From Berkiella_A sp050252335 (lineage in GTDB: Bacteria > Pseudomonadota > Gammaproteobacteria > Berkiellales > Berkiellaceae): 61,239 nt of DNA. The stretch lies in assembly GCA_050252335.1 (NCBI GenBank), contig JBFWLB010000009.1, forward strand, positions 1 through 61,239. The letters are read 5' to 3'. How positions within the stretch are numbered: the first letter of the stretch is position 1; every line of letters starts with the position of its first letter. The notes under the pieces were generated by a model. The model worked only from the letters and a program-made list of their open reading frames with translations, was not told the DNA's origin and did not search any database. Below, piece by piece: positions 34,832 through 44,223 of this stretch. The position numbers and the translations under genes are program-made.

Positions 34832-35494
34832 TTACAGTGAAAAGGTTATTTCTGGCACATGCGCAGGAACAATCAATTCCCCAGCAGTAAGTTGCTTGAT
34901 TTCATCAACACTGACATCTGGCGCACGTTCTAATAAATGGAAAGCACCATTTTTGATTTCAAGTACGGCCAAATCAGTCACTACCTTTTTGATGCAGTGA
35001 ACGCCCGTCAGTGGTAGCTGACAATGAGCTAAGAGCTTAGATTCCCCTTGTTTATTGGCATGATTCATGGCAACGACAATATTTTGTGCTCCTGCCACCA
35101 AATCCATCGCTCCACCCATACCCTTGATAAGTTTCCCGGGTATCATCCAAGAAGCAATGTTGCCATTTTGATCGACTTCAAAAGCCCCCAGTACGGTTAA
35201 ATCAATGTGTCCACCGCGAATCATCGCAAAACTATCGCTGGAAGAAAAAAAGCTAGCCCCGATTGCTGTGGTGACCGTTTCTTTACCCGCGTTGATTAAA
35301 TCAGGATCAATGGTTTCTTCGGTGGGATATTCACCCATGCCCAGCAAACCATTTTCAGATTGTAGGCATACTTGCATGCCTTGGGGGATGTAGTTCGCAA
35401 CCAGTGTTGGGATCCCGATGCCTAAATTGACATAGAAGCCATCTCGTAGTTCTTGCGCGATGCGCATTGCAATTTGTTCTCTGTTTAGTGGCAT
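34832..35494 (-). CDS. scoB: 3-Oxoacid (succinyl-CoA:acetoacetate) CoA-transferase subunit B
   Basis: Beta subunit of the heterodimeric CoA-transferase that activates acetoacetate to acetoacetyl-CoA. The 220 residues contain the active-site motif SENGLLGMG, whose Glu forms the acyl-CoA intermediate, preceded by YVNLGIGIPTLV and followed by GGAMDLVAGAQ. It is the last gene of the minus-strand leucine operon, 25 bases after scoA. Its substrate acetoacetate comes both from HMG-CoA lyase (liuE) and from FahA. Confidence 0.95.
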   Translation of the reverse strand: MPLNREQIAMRIAQELRDGFYVNLGIGIPTLVANYIPQGMQVCLQSENGLLGMGEYPTEETIDPDLINAGKETVTTAIGASFFSSSDSFAMIRGGHIDLTVLGAFEVDQNGNIASWMIPGKLIKGMGGAMDLVAGAQNIVVAMNHANKQGESKLLAHCQLPLTGVHCIKKVVTDLAVLEIKNGAFHLLERAPDVSVDEIKQLTAGELIVPAHVPEITFSL

Positions 35495-35519
35495 ATTATA
35501 TTTCTACCTTTCTGAATTT

Positions 35520-36218
35520 TTATTTTTTTAATGTTTTTCGCTCGATACGCTTTTCAAAGCTACCTTTGATGATTCTATCCACATAGACACCAGGCGTATG
35601 AATAAAATTGGGATCAAGTGTACCTGCTTCAACAATTTCTTCTACTTCAGCAACCACTATCTTTCCAGCTGTTGCCATCATAGGGTTAAAATTCATTGCG
35701 GTTTTACGATAGATCAGGTTACCCATTGTGTCTGCTTTATAGGCTCTAATAATAGAGAAATCTGCGGTAAGCGATTCTTCCAATATATAATGTTTTCCAT
35801 GAAATAGCTTGACATCTTTGCCTTCGGCCACAGGTGTGCCATAGCCAGTAGGGGTATAAAAAGCGGGGATGCCAGCGCCACCTGCTCGGATTTTTTCTGC
35901 GAGTGTACCTTGTGGCGTTAGTTCAACTTCCATTTCACCACTCATAAATAACTGTTCAAATAAATTATTTTCACCGACATAAGAGGCAATCATTTTTTTT
36001 ATTTGACGTTTTTCTAAGAGTATACCAAGACCGAAACCATCCACACCGGCATTGTTAGAAATGCAAGTGAGTCCTTTGGTGCCCATCTGATATATTTTTT
36101 GGATGAGTCCTTCAGGAATACCGCAAAGACCAAAGCCACCTGACATGAGCGTCATATTGTCAGTGAGGCCTTGCAGTGCTTCATCGTAACTGTTTACTAC
36201 TTTATTAAAACCTGACAC
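35520..36218 (-). CDS. scoA: 3-Oxoacid (succinyl-CoA:acetoacetate) CoA-transferase subunit A
   Basis: Alpha subunit partner of ScoB. The 232-residue chain shows the CoA-transferase glycine-rich loop MSGGFGLCGIPEGLI near residue 22, CISNNAGVDGFGLG, and RAGGAGIPAFYTPTGYGT. In SCOT-type enzymes alpha and beta are separate in bacteria, as here. It follows the HMG-CoA lyase gene by 25 bases. AtoDA-type acetate/butyrate:acetoacetate transferases are similar, so the CoA donor is assigned from context. Confidence 0.94.
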   Translation of the reverse strand: MSGFNKVVNSYDEALQGLTDNMTLMSGGFGLCGIPEGLIQKIYQMGTKGLTCISNNAGVDGFGLGILLEKRQIKKMIASYVGENNLFEQLFMSGEMEVELTPQGTLAEKIRAGGAGIPAFYTPTGYGTPVAEGKDVKLFHGKHYILEESLTADFSIIRAYKADTMGNLIYRKTAMNFNPMMATAGKIVVAEVEEIVEAGTLDPNFIHTPGVYVDRIIKGSFEKRIERKTLKK

Positions 36219-36243
36219 AAGCGTTCTCCTACTTTATAAGGCA

Positions 36244-37131
36244 TTATTTTTTATTCAATAAGGCATTTGCTACTTTTGACCGATTTTTTATATGTAATGC
36301 ATCACAGATATATTGCCCTGCATTGATTAATTTTTCTAAATCTATCCCTGTTTTTAAGCCCATTCCATGCAACATATATACAACTTCTTCCGTTGCGACA
36401 TTGCCACTGGCACCTTTGGCATAGGGACATCCCCCTAATCCACTGACAGAGCTATCAATGATTGTAATGCCTTCTTCCATACAGGCATAAATATTGGCTA
36501 AGGCTTGCCCATAAGTATCATGAAAATGAACTGCAAGCTTATCGATAGGAATGCTTGATTTCAAATCACGAATGAGAGACTGGGCTTGCTTGGCTGTGCC
36601 CACGCCAATGGTGTCACCAATGGAAATCTCATCGCAACCGGCTGCATAGAGGGCATTTGCAACGCTCAATACTTGTGTGGGTGCAATATGGCCTTCGTAA
36701 GGGCAACCCAGCACGCAGGAAATATAGCCACGTACCCATTGTTTTTGCGTTTTTGCTTGTGCGATCACTTGTTTAAAGTTATCTAAACTTTGTGCAATAC
36801 TACAGTTGATGTTTTTTTGTGAAAAGCTTTCTGAGGCCGCTGCAAATACTGCAATGGAATCAATGCCTGCTGCGGTTGCATTGGCAAGACCTTTTGCATT
36901 TGGTACTAAGGCAAGGGTACGAACTCCAGCCGTTTTGGGTAATTGCATAACCAGCTCAGTATGATCCGCCATTTGAGGTACCCATTTTGGAGACACAAAA
37001 CTCGTGACTTCAATGGTTTTCAAACCTGCGTCAATAAGCTTGTGAATTAAATTGAGCTTTAATTCTGTGCTTAATATATTTTTTTCATTTTGTAGTCCGT
37101 CGCGAGGGCCTACTTCAACTATTTTAATCAT
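36244..37131 (-). CDS. liuE: Hydroxymethylglutaryl-CoA lyase
   Basis: Splits HMG-CoA into acetyl-CoA and acetoacetate, the last step of leucine breakdown. The 295-residue TIM barrel starts VEVGPRDGLQNEK, the family signature with catalytic Arg-Asp. It has VTSFVSPKWVPQMAD, the metal-binding HFHDTYGQALAN and the active-site loop SVSGLGGCPYAKGASGNVATE with the conserved Cys. A GTG at 37143 in frame would add four residues and overlap the liuD end by eight bases; I prefer ATG 37131. Confidence 0.95.
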   Translation of the reverse strand: MIKIVEVGPRDGLQNEKNILSTELKLNLIHKLIDAGLKTIEVTSFVSPKWVPQMADHTELVMQLPKTAGVRTLALVPNAKGLANATAAGIDSIAVFAAASESFSQKNINCSIAQSLDNFKQVIAQAKTQKQWVRGYISCVLGCPYEGHIAPTQVLSVANALYAAGCDEISIGDTIGVGTAKQAQSLIRDLKSSIPIDKLAVHFHDTYGQALANIYACMEEGITIIDSSVSGLGGCPYAKGASGNVATEEVVYMLHGMGLKTGIDLEKLINAGQYICDALHIKNRSKVANALLNKK

Positions 37132-37135
37132 TTTA

Positions 37136-39133
37136 TTATTCACACTGTATATTATCGTACTCGATTAGTTCTGAGCCTTCTATGACTTGGTCACCCGTAT
37201 TAAAATGAATATTCTTGATTTTGCCTGATTTAGGTGCTGCCACTGTATGTTCCATCTTCATGGCCTCAAGCGCGAGCAGTTTTTCACCTTTATCGACTGA
37301 ATCACCAATTTTTTTCCAAATTTTTGTAATCATACCGGGCATAGGAGATATAATAATATTGCCGTCATGTTGCTCTGTTTTGGTAGAATGATCGATATGT
37401 GCGAGATCTTCAAAAGAATAGAGATGTCCCTGATGTATTAAGTACAACTGTGCATTTTCTATAAAATAGGGCATTTTATGCCAGCTATTTTCAAATTGAT
37501 AATCTAAAAGACCGTCATGAAGGGTACCAGAGACTTCAACGTTATCCTCAAATAAAGAACAAGAGAGTTCTAAATTCTTTGTGCCATGATTTATTTGCAT
37601 CGTAATTATTTGAGACTGATATTGAAGCAACAATGTTTCTTGTGCCTTAAGATTAAGCCTAAAGGCATTTTTCTGATCCCAAAGCACGTTGTCAGTTCTT
37701 TTATTGTCAGAAACTCTATTTAAAATGAAGATAAGACAAGCTGCTGCAAGTACTTCTTTTGAAAGTATGGGATCTGGATTAAGATATTGTGATAAGTTTC
37801 TTTCTAAATGTTGAACATCTAGGCCTTCAGCAAAAGCAGGACTCAGTAGCAGATTTTGCAAGAAGCTAATGTTATTTTTAATGCCAATTATCTTGAAATA
37901 ATCTAAGGCATTGGCTAATACACGGATTGCTTTATCTCTGTTTTCTCCCCAGGCAATCAATTTGCACAGCAGCGGATCAAAATAAATACCAATACTATCA
38001 CCTAGTTGAATGCCTGAATCTAAGCGCACATTTTGAGAAGCTTTATAAAATAAATGTCTGATCTTTCCCGTTTGTGGTAAAAAATGCTGATAGGGATCTT
38101 CTGAATACACCCTTGCTTCAATGGCATGTCCTCTTTGTTGGATATCTTTTTGTTGCAAAGGGAGGGCTTCGCCCTGTGCGACTTTAATTTGCCACTCAAC
38201 CAGATCTAATCCTGTGGTCATTTCTGTTACAGGGTGTTCCACTTGGAGTCTTGTATTCATTTCCATGAAATAGAAATGATTATCTTGAGAGACTAAAAAT
38301 TCAATAGTACCTGCGCCTGTATAATCGATGGCATGAGCGGCTTGTATGGCGCTTTGATACATTTGCTCTTTGAGTGCTTGAGATAGATGAATGGCAGGGG
38401 TCTCTTCAATTACTTTTTGGTGCCGGCGTTGATTTGAGCAATCGCGCTCAAATAAATGCACACAATTACCATGCGTGTCTCTGAAAATTTGCACTTCAAT
38501 ATGGCGTGCGTTCATTAAATATTTTTCGACAAATAAACTATCATTGCCAAAAGCATTTTGACTTTCTTGTTTGGCTTGGCGTGCTGCTTCTTCGATCTCA
38601 TGGGGGGCAGAAACAATGCGCATACCCTTGCCACCACCACCACAAGCGGCTTTGAGAATCACCGGCAAACCGATGCTTTGGCATGCACTTATGATTTCCT
38701 CAATGGATTGTACATCTAATTTTCCAGGTACTGTAGGAACTTTTGCAGCTTCCATGATTTTCTTGGCTTCATCTTTTACAGCCATGGCGCGGATGGATTG
38801 TGCCGAAGGGCCTATAAAAATAATATTTTCTGCTTTGCATTTTTCTGAAAAGAGTGCATTCTCAGAAAGAAAACCGTATCCGGGGTGAATAGCATCTACG
38901 TGTTCTTTTTTTGCAATAGTAATTATTTTTTCAATATTTAAATAACTATCTTGTAGCTTCTCACTACCAATACAATAAGCAACATCCGCTTCTTTCACGT
39001 GCAGGGCATGTGTGTCGGGAGTTGCATAAACAGCAACGGTTCGTATATTTAAGCGCTTGCAGGTTTTTATAATTCTGCAAGCAATTTCACCGCGATTAGC
39101 AATTAGTATGGTATTTATCGTTGAATTAATCAT
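37136..39133 (-). CDS. liuD: 3-Methylcrotonyl-CoA carboxylase, biotin carboxylase/carrier subunit
   Basis: ATP-dependent carboxylation of biotin for methylcrotonyl-CoA carboxylase. In 665 residues there are a biotin carboxylase domain (1-450: ANRGEIACRI, GYGFLSENA, the GGGGKGMR nucleotide loop, FMEMNTRLQVEHPVTE), a middle linker domain and the C-terminal biotinyl domain with LEAMKMEHTV carrying the biotin lysine. Length suits MCC-alpha. The ATG overlaps the liuC end by eight bases. The linker region is less conserved, and substrate identity rests on the operon. Confidence 0.94.
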   Translation of the reverse strand: MINSTINTILIANRGEIACRIIKTCKRLNIRTVAVYATPDTHALHVKEADVAYCIGSEKLQDSYLNIEKIITIAKKEHVDAIHPGYGFLSENALFSEKCKAENIIFIGPSAQSIRAMAVKDEAKKIMEAAKVPTVPGKLDVQSIEEIISACQSIGLPVILKAACGGGGKGMRIVSAPHEIEEAARQAKQESQNAFGNDSLFVEKYLMNARHIEVQIFRDTHGNCVHLFERDCSNQRRHQKVIEETPAIHLSQALKEQMYQSAIQAAHAIDYTGAGTIEFLVSQDNHFYFMEMNTRLQVEHPVTEMTTGLDLVEWQIKVAQGEALPLQQKDIQQRGHAIEARVYSEDPYQHFLPQTGKIRHLFYKASQNVRLDSGIQLGDSIGIYFDPLLCKLIAWGENRDKAIRVLANALDYFKIIGIKNNISFLQNLLLSPAFAEGLDVQHLERNLSQYLNPDPILSKEVLAAACLIFILNRVSDNKRTDNVLWDQKNAFRLNLKAQETLLLQYQSQIITMQINHGTKNLELSCSLFEDNVEVSGTLHDGLLDYQFENSWHKMPYFIENAQLYLIHQGHLYSFEDLAHIDHSTKTEQHDGNIIISPMPGMITKIWKKIGDSVDKGEKLLALEAMKMEHTVAAPKSGKIKNIHFNTGDQVIEGSELIEYDNIQCE

Positions 39134-39923
39134 GAACTGCCCATTTTGGTTTCATTTTATTAAGAAATGCATTCAAGCCCATTTGCCCTTCTTGGGAGAC
39201 ACGTATTTTTGCAATGAGGGTTGCGGTTGATTGTAATAAATTATCATTGATGTTTAAGGGGGTTAGTTCATTTACCAGTTTATTGATGGTTTCTAAAGCA
39301 ACGGGACCATTGGCTAATAAATGATGAATGGTTTCATTTACTTTGTTAGACAATTCATTTTCTTCTACAATCTCTTGGCATAAACCAATCATATGTGCTT
39401 CTTCTGCATTAAAGGTTTTTGCTGTTAGGAAATAGTGCCTTGTCCAGCGAGGGCCTATGGCATTAAGAATGAAGGGCGAAATAACCGCAGGAATGATACC
39501 CAGCCGCGCTTCCGAAAAACAAAAACTAGCATCTTTTTGGGCAATGGCTATGTGGCAACAAGCGACCAATCCCACACCACCACCAAAGGTTTTGCCTTGT
39601 ACCACTGCAATGGTTGGTTTGGGTGAGTGATAGAGCACATGCATGAGTTTACCGAGATCGGTTGCATCCTCAATATTTTCTTCTTCAGAATATTGAGCCA
39701 TGCTTTTCATCCAGTTTAAATCAGCGCCAGCAGAAAAATTTTTGCCTTGCGCTTTTAAAAGGATAATACGCGTTTTTTCATTTGAAATTGCTTCTTTTAT
39801 AAAATAAGTGAGCTGCTCTATCATCCCATCATCAAAGGCATTATGCTTATCGGGTCGATTGAGGGTTAGGGTGGTAACGCCTCGTTTGTCTGTTTCGGAT
39901 AAGACAAATGAATCAGTACTCAT
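39126..39923 (-). CDS. liuC: Methylglutaconyl-CoA hydratase (enoyl-CoA hydratase family)
   Basis: Hydrates 3-methylglutaconyl-CoA to HMG-CoA. The 265-residue crotonase has the oxyanion-hole segments GKNFSAGADLNWMKSM and KTFGGGVGLVACCHIAIA, then FCFSEARLGIIPAVISPFIL with the catalytic Glu. It sits between the two carboxylase subunit genes, overlapping liuB by four bases and liuD by eight, the standard liu arrangement. A general enoyl-CoA hydratase role is less likely in this position. Confidence 0.93.
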   Translation of the reverse strand: MSTDSFVLSETDKRGVTTLTLNRPDKHNAFDDGMIEQLTYFIKEAISNEKTRIILLKAQGKNFSAGADLNWMKSMAQYSEEENIEDATDLGKLMHVLYHSPKPTIAVVQGKTFGGGVGLVACCHIAIAQKDASFCFSEARLGIIPAVISPFILNAIGPRWTRHYFLTAKTFNAEEAHMIGLCQEIVEENELSNKVNETIHHLLANGPVALETINKLVNELTPLNINDNLLQSTATLIAKIRVSQEGQMGLNAFLNKMKPKWAVHD

Positions 39924-41527
39924 ATTCTAAATACTCCAAATTGGGTTGATTCGATAGGGGCATTTAATGAGGCAGACAAACCAAGTCCAAGCACTTCTCT
40001 GGTTTTGGCGGGATCGATAATAGCATCGTCCCAAAGGCGAGCGCTTGAATAATAGGGGCTACCTTGAGTCTCATACTGTTGCATGATGGATTCAAAAAAC
40101 TGGGTTTCTTCTTTTTTATCCCATGTTTTATTTTGTTTTTTTAGGCTTGCTTGTTTTACTTGCACCAGTACGCTTGCGGCTTGTTCGCCTCCCATGACAG
40201 AGATACGTGCATTGGGCCACATCCATAAGAAGCGTGGCTGATAGGCTCTGCCACACATACCATAATTGCCCGCACCAAAACTGCCACCAATGATGACGGT
40301 CAATTTAGGCACTTTCGCACAAGCAACAGCGGTTACCATTTTCGCACCATCTTTTGCAATGCCGCCTTCTTCATAGCGTTTGCCGACCATGAATCCGGTA
40401 ATATTTTGCAAGAAAATCAATGGGATTTTGCGCTGACAGCACAGCTCAATGAAGTGCGTGCCTTTTTTGGCCGATTCAGAAAATAAGATCCCATTATTGG
40501 CAACAATTCCAACCGGATGACCATAAAGATGTGCAAAACCACAAACTAAGGTTGAGCCATAGAGTGCTTTGAACTCATGAAATTCTGAATCATCGACTAT
40601 TCGCGCAATAATTTCTTTGACATCCATTGGATATTTTAAAGAAGTAGGGATGATGCCGTATATTTCTTCTGGCTTATAGCGAGGCGCTTTGATAGCTTGT
40701 ATATCAAAGGGTATGCGTTTTATCGTTGTGAGATTTTTAATACAATCACGCGCAATCAATAAGGCATGTGCGTCATTTTGTGCATAATGATCGGCAACAC
40801 CCGAGATTTTGCAATGGGTATCAGCGCCACCAAGTGCTTCTGCCGTGACGACTTCGCCTGTGGCAGCTTTGACCAAAGGGGGGCCAGCTAAAAAAATAGT
40901 AGCTTGATTTTTTACCATGATGCTTTCATCGGCCATGGCGGGCACATAAGCACCACCGGCGGTGCAAGAGCCCATGACAACGGCAATCTGTGGGATGCCT
41001 TGGCTTGACATCATTGCTTGGTTAAAAAAGATTCTACCAAAATGTTCTTTGTCTGGGAAAACTTCATCTTGATAAGGTAAATTTGCTCCCCCTGAATCCA
41101 CTAAATAAATACAGGGTAAACGATTTTCTTGTGCAATTTCTTGTGCCCGTAAATGCTTTTTGACCGTAATAGGATAATAAGTACCGCCTTTGACGGTCGC
41201 ATCATTGGCAATAATCATACATTCTCTGCCGTGGACACGACCGATGCCGGTAATGATACCACCTGCCGGGACAGAATCTTCATAGAGATTAAAACCCGCA
41301 AAGAGAGAAAGCTCCAAGAAGGCGGAGCCTGGATCGATGAGTTTATCGATCCGAACCCTGGGGAGTAGTTTGCCACTGCTGATGTGCTTGTCTTGTTGCG
41401 CTTTGCCGCCTCCTTGCGCAACAACTTCACTTAAGGTTTGTAATTGTGCAATCTGTGTCTGCATGGCGGCAGCGTTTTTCTTAAAGTCATCAGATTGCGT
41501 ATTTATTTTAGTTGCTATAAAGGGCAT
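39920..41527 (-). CDS. liuB: 3-Methylcrotonyl-CoA carboxylase, carboxyltransferase subunit
   Basis: Transfers carboxyl from biotin to methylcrotonyl-CoA. The 535-residue protein is a tandem crotonase-fold carboxyltransferase: the first half has IDPGSAFLELS, VKGGTYYPITVKKHLRAQEIA and GSCTAGGAYVPAMADE; the second half has IPLIFLQNITGFMVG, GSFGAGNYGMCGRAYQPRF and ISVMGGEQAA. These match MCC-beta more than propionyl-CoA carboxylase beta. The gene follows the thiolase by three bases and overlaps liuC by four. Confidence 0.95.
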   Translation of the reverse strand: MPFIATKINTQSDDFKKNAAAMQTQIAQLQTLSEVVAQGGGKAQQDKHISSGKLLPRVRIDKLIDPGSAFLELSLFAGFNLYEDSVPAGGIITGIGRVHGRECMIIANDATVKGGTYYPITVKKHLRAQEIAQENRLPCIYLVDSGGANLPYQDEVFPDKEHFGRIFFNQAMMSSQGIPQIAVVMGSCTAGGAYVPAMADESIMVKNQATIFLAGPPLVKAATGEVVTAEALGGADTHCKISGVADHYAQNDAHALLIARDCIKNLTTIKRIPFDIQAIKAPRYKPEEIYGIIPTSLKYPMDVKEIIARIVDDSEFHEFKALYGSTLVCGFAHLYGHPVGIVANNGILFSESAKKGTHFIELCCQRKIPLIFLQNITGFMVGKRYEEGGIAKDGAKMVTAVACAKVPKLTVIIGGSFGAGNYGMCGRAYQPRFLWMWPNARISVMGGEQAASVLVQVKQASLKKQNKTWDKKEETQFFESIMQQYETQGSPYYSSARLWDDAIIDPAKTREVLGLGLSASLNAPIESTQFGVFRI

Positions 41528-41530
41528 ATC

Positions 41531-42724
41531 TTAATCCATTAATGTTATGGCAATTGCTGTGGCCTCTCCACCACCAATACAGAGTGATGCAACGCCTTTG
41601 CTTAAGCCTTTTGTGCGCAAGGCATAGATAAGTGTCGTTAAAATGCGTGCACCCGATGCGCCAATAGGGTGACCTAATGCACAGGCGCCACCATGAATAT
41701 TTACTTTTTCACTCGGTAATTTAAGATCTTTCATTGCCGCTAAGGTAACAACCGCAAAAGCTTCATTGATTTCATATAAATCCACATCTTGAGCAGACCA
41801 ATTAAGCTGATTTAAAAGCTTTTGAATAGCGCCGACGGGTGCAGTTGTAAACCAGCTAGGGTCTTGGGAGTGTGTCGCATGCCCTTCTATGCGCGCTAAT
41901 ACAGGAAGTTTATGTTTTTGCGCTTCTTGTAGCGACATAATTAGATGTGCAGATGCGCCATCAGAAATGCCGCTGGCATTGGCTGCTGTCACTGTACCAT
42001 CTTTTTTGAAAGCAGGTCTAAGCGTTGTAATTTTATCTAATTTTGCATTCAGTGGGAACTCATCGGTGTCGTACAGCATGGCTCCTTTTTTGGTTTGTAC
42101 TTCAAGTGCAGTGATCTCATTTTTAAAAAGCTTGTGTTCGATGGCGTATTGAGCGCGTTTAAGCGATTGTATTGCAAATTCATCTTGCACTTGTCGAGTG
42201 AATCCATATTTTTCTGCACATAATTCAGCAAAAACACCCATGAGTGTGCCTTTGTTGTAGGCATCTTCTAAACCATCTAAAAACATATGATCTTTTACTT
42301 CACCATGCCCCATACGCAATCCACCGCGTGCTTTAGGAAGTAGGTAAGGCGCAAGTGTCATGTTTTCCATACCACCTGCAATGACGCATTGATTGGTGCC
42401 TGCTTTGATAGAGTCAATACCCAACATAATGGCTTTCATACCAGAGCCACACATTTTATTGATTGTCACAGCAGCAGCCTTATCTGGAATGCCAGCAGCT
42501 TTGGCTGCTTGGCGAGCAGGAGCTTGGCCTAAGCCTGCAGGTAGTACGCATCCCATAATGACCTCATCAATATGTTGAGGATCCATTTTGACAGAGGCTA
42601 AAGTAGCGTTAATTGCATGTCCACCTAGTTGTGGTGCTGTAACATCACTGAAGCAACCTTGAAACTGTCCAATGGGTGTGCGTTGTGTGGCTACGATAAC
42701 GATGGGATTGTCTTTTGAAATCAT
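41531..42724 (-). CDS. atoB: Acetyl-CoA acetyltransferase (thiolase)
   Basis: Cleaves acetoacetyl-CoA, made by ScoAB, to two acetyl-CoA. The 397-residue thiolase has the nucleophile Cys in INKMCGSGMKAIMLG (about 90), the GGMENMT motif, the NEAFAVV segment, GGACALGHPIGASGAR with the catalytic His, and the C-terminal SLCIGGGEATAIAI with the second Cys. Inclusion between liuA and liuB completes leucine to acetyl-CoA within one run of genes. Distance to liuA is about 190 bases and holds a large palindrome, so a separate promoter is possible. Confidence 0.95.
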   Translation of the reverse strand: MISKDNPIVIVATQRTPIGQFQGCFSDVTAPQLGGHAINATLASVKMDPQHIDEVIMGCVLPAGLGQAPARQAAKAAGIPDKAAAVTINKMCGSGMKAIMLGIDSIKAGTNQCVIAGGMENMTLAPYLLPKARGGLRMGHGEVKDHMFLDGLEDAYNKGTLMGVFAELCAEKYGFTRQVQDEFAIQSLKRAQYAIEHKLFKNEITALEVQTKKGAMLYDTDEFPLNAKLDKITTLRPAFKKDGTVTAANASGISDGASAHLIMSLQEAQKHKLPVLARIEGHATHSQDPSWFTTAPVGAIQKLLNQLNWSAQDVDLYEINEAFAVVTLAAMKDLKLPSEKVNIHGGACALGHPIGASGARILTTLIYALRTKGLSKGVASLCIGGGEATAIAITLMD

Positions 42725-42784
42725 AAAATTGTCCTTAGTGTCGTTTTATGTTGGGTTTTTAGTTCGATTATTGTCGCCATCTTG

Positions 42785-42912
42785 TATACCCTTCACAGCT
42801 GAATTTTCAAGGGTGTTGACATCGCTTATCTCGCAATAGTCATGTATTTTGCATACACTCCTATTGCTCGAAAGCTTGTCGCCTACTCGAAAAATCATCT
42901 GTTGTGGGTATA
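42785..42912. repeat. 128-bp imperfect palindrome between ivd and the thiolase gene
   Basis: The ends TATACCC (42785) and GGGTATA (to 42912) start a symmetry that continues inward: ACAG...TGA...TTTTTC near the ends and CGCAATAG...TATTGCTCG around the centre at about 42848. It folds as one long imperfect hairpin in either strand. It has no coding potential and no other copy was noticed here. It could be a palindromic mobile element or a transcript processing site separating liuA from the rest of the operon. Confidence 0.65.
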
Positions 42913-42916
42913 ATAT

Positions 42917-44074
42917 TTAATGTGAGTTTGCCTCATTAAATATTTCCTTACCAATGATCATGCGACGAATTTCAGAAGTCCCAGCGCCAATTTCGTATAA
43001 TTTAGCGTCTCTTAAAAAGCGTCCGGTGGGAAATTCATTGATGTAGCCATTACCGCCTAAGCATTGAATGGCTTGTAAAGCAACTTGAGTTGCTTGTTCT
43101 GAAGCAAATAAGATAACAGCGGCAGCATCCTTATTTGAGAGTTGTCCGCTTTCATCCGCACATTTCGCTAATTGATACACAAAAGCTCTTGCCGCACTTA
43201 AGGTAGTATACATGTCAGCCACTTTTGCTTGAATCATTTGGAATTCGCCAATAGCTTTGCCAAACTGCTTGCGTTCGTGAATATAAGGCACGACACAATC
43301 AAGACATGCTTGCATAATACCAATAGGGCCAGCCGCTAAAATCAGTCGTTCGTAATTTAAACCACTCATTAAAACTTTGGCACCTTGATTGAGTTCTCCA
43401 AGAATATTCTCAGCAGGTACTTCACAATTATTAAAAACCAGTTCGCATGTGTTTGAGCCGCGCATGCCCAATTTATCTAATTTTTGTGCGGTAGAAAAAC
43501 CAGGAAATTCTTTTTCAATGATGAAAGCAGTAATGCCTTTAGAGCCGCCTTCTGGTGTTGTTTTGGCATATACTACGAGTGTATTTGCTTCAGGGCCATT
43601 GGTAATCCACATTTTATGGCCATTGAGGATGAATTTGTTGTCTTTTTGTACGGCTTGTAATTTTAAACTCATGACATCAGAGCCACTGCCTGTTTCACTC
43701 ATGGCCAGTGCACCGACATGTTCGCCAGAAATCAGTTTAGGTAGGTAGCTTTTCTTTTGTTGCTCTGTGCCATTACGACGAATTTGGTTGATACATAGAT
43801 TAGAGTGTGCTCCGTAACTAAGACCAACAGAGGCTGATGCCCGACTGATTTCTTCCATGGCAATGACATGCTCTAAATACCCTAATTGTGCGCCGCCGTA
43901 TTGTTCTTCTACAGTAATGCCTAAGAGTCCAAGGTCGCCCATTTTTCGCCAGAGCGGTTGTGGAAATGTATTGCTTGTATCAATTTCATGAGCAATCGGT
44001 TTAATTTCTTTTGCAGCAAATTGTTGAACGGTTTGTTGAATAAGATTTGCTGTCTCTCCAAGATGATGTCTCAT
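42917..44074 (-). CDS. liuA: Isovaleryl-CoA dehydrogenase
   Basis: FAD-dependent acyl-CoA dehydrogenase of 385 residues starting leucine-specific degradation. Family segments: ALAMSETGSGSDVMSLK, KMWITNGPEANTLVVYAKT, the GLNYERLILAAGPIGIMQ region (the Glu is the likely catalytic base at the IVD-specific position), QCLGGNGYINEFPTGRFLRDAK and EIGAGTSEIRRMIIGKE. LNYERL with Glu there is typical for isovaleryl-CoA dehydrogenases. It is first in the minus-strand leucine run and divergent from the SDR gene. Confidence 0.94.
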   Translation of the reverse strand: MRHHLGETANLIQQTVQQFAAKEIKPIAHEIDTSNTFPQPLWRKMGDLGLLGITVEEQYGGAQLGYLEHVIAMEEISRASASVGLSYGAHSNLCINQIRRNGTEQQKKSYLPKLISGEHVGALAMSETGSGSDVMSLKLQAVQKDNKFILNGHKMWITNGPEANTLVVYAKTTPEGGSKGITAFIIEKEFPGFSTAQKLDKLGMRGSNTCELVFNNCEVPAENILGELNQGAKVLMSGLNYERLILAAGPIGIMQACLDCVVPYIHERKQFGKAIGEFQMIQAKVADMYTTLSAARAFVYQLAKCADESGQLSNKDAAAVILFASEQATQVALQAIQCLGGNGYINEFPTGRFLRDAKLYEIGAGTSEIRRMIIGKEIFNEANSH

Positions 44075-44223
44075 AATGCTTTCCTTAAACGAGAGTAAAC
44101 TTTATAACTCGATTGCAAAAGTTTTCAGAAACTCTATCCTTCTTTGGTACAAATCACAAGTATATACTCTTTGTATTCGAATTTTAGGTCTCATTCTTAA
44201 GAGTCAAAAGTTAAGGTAATCAG

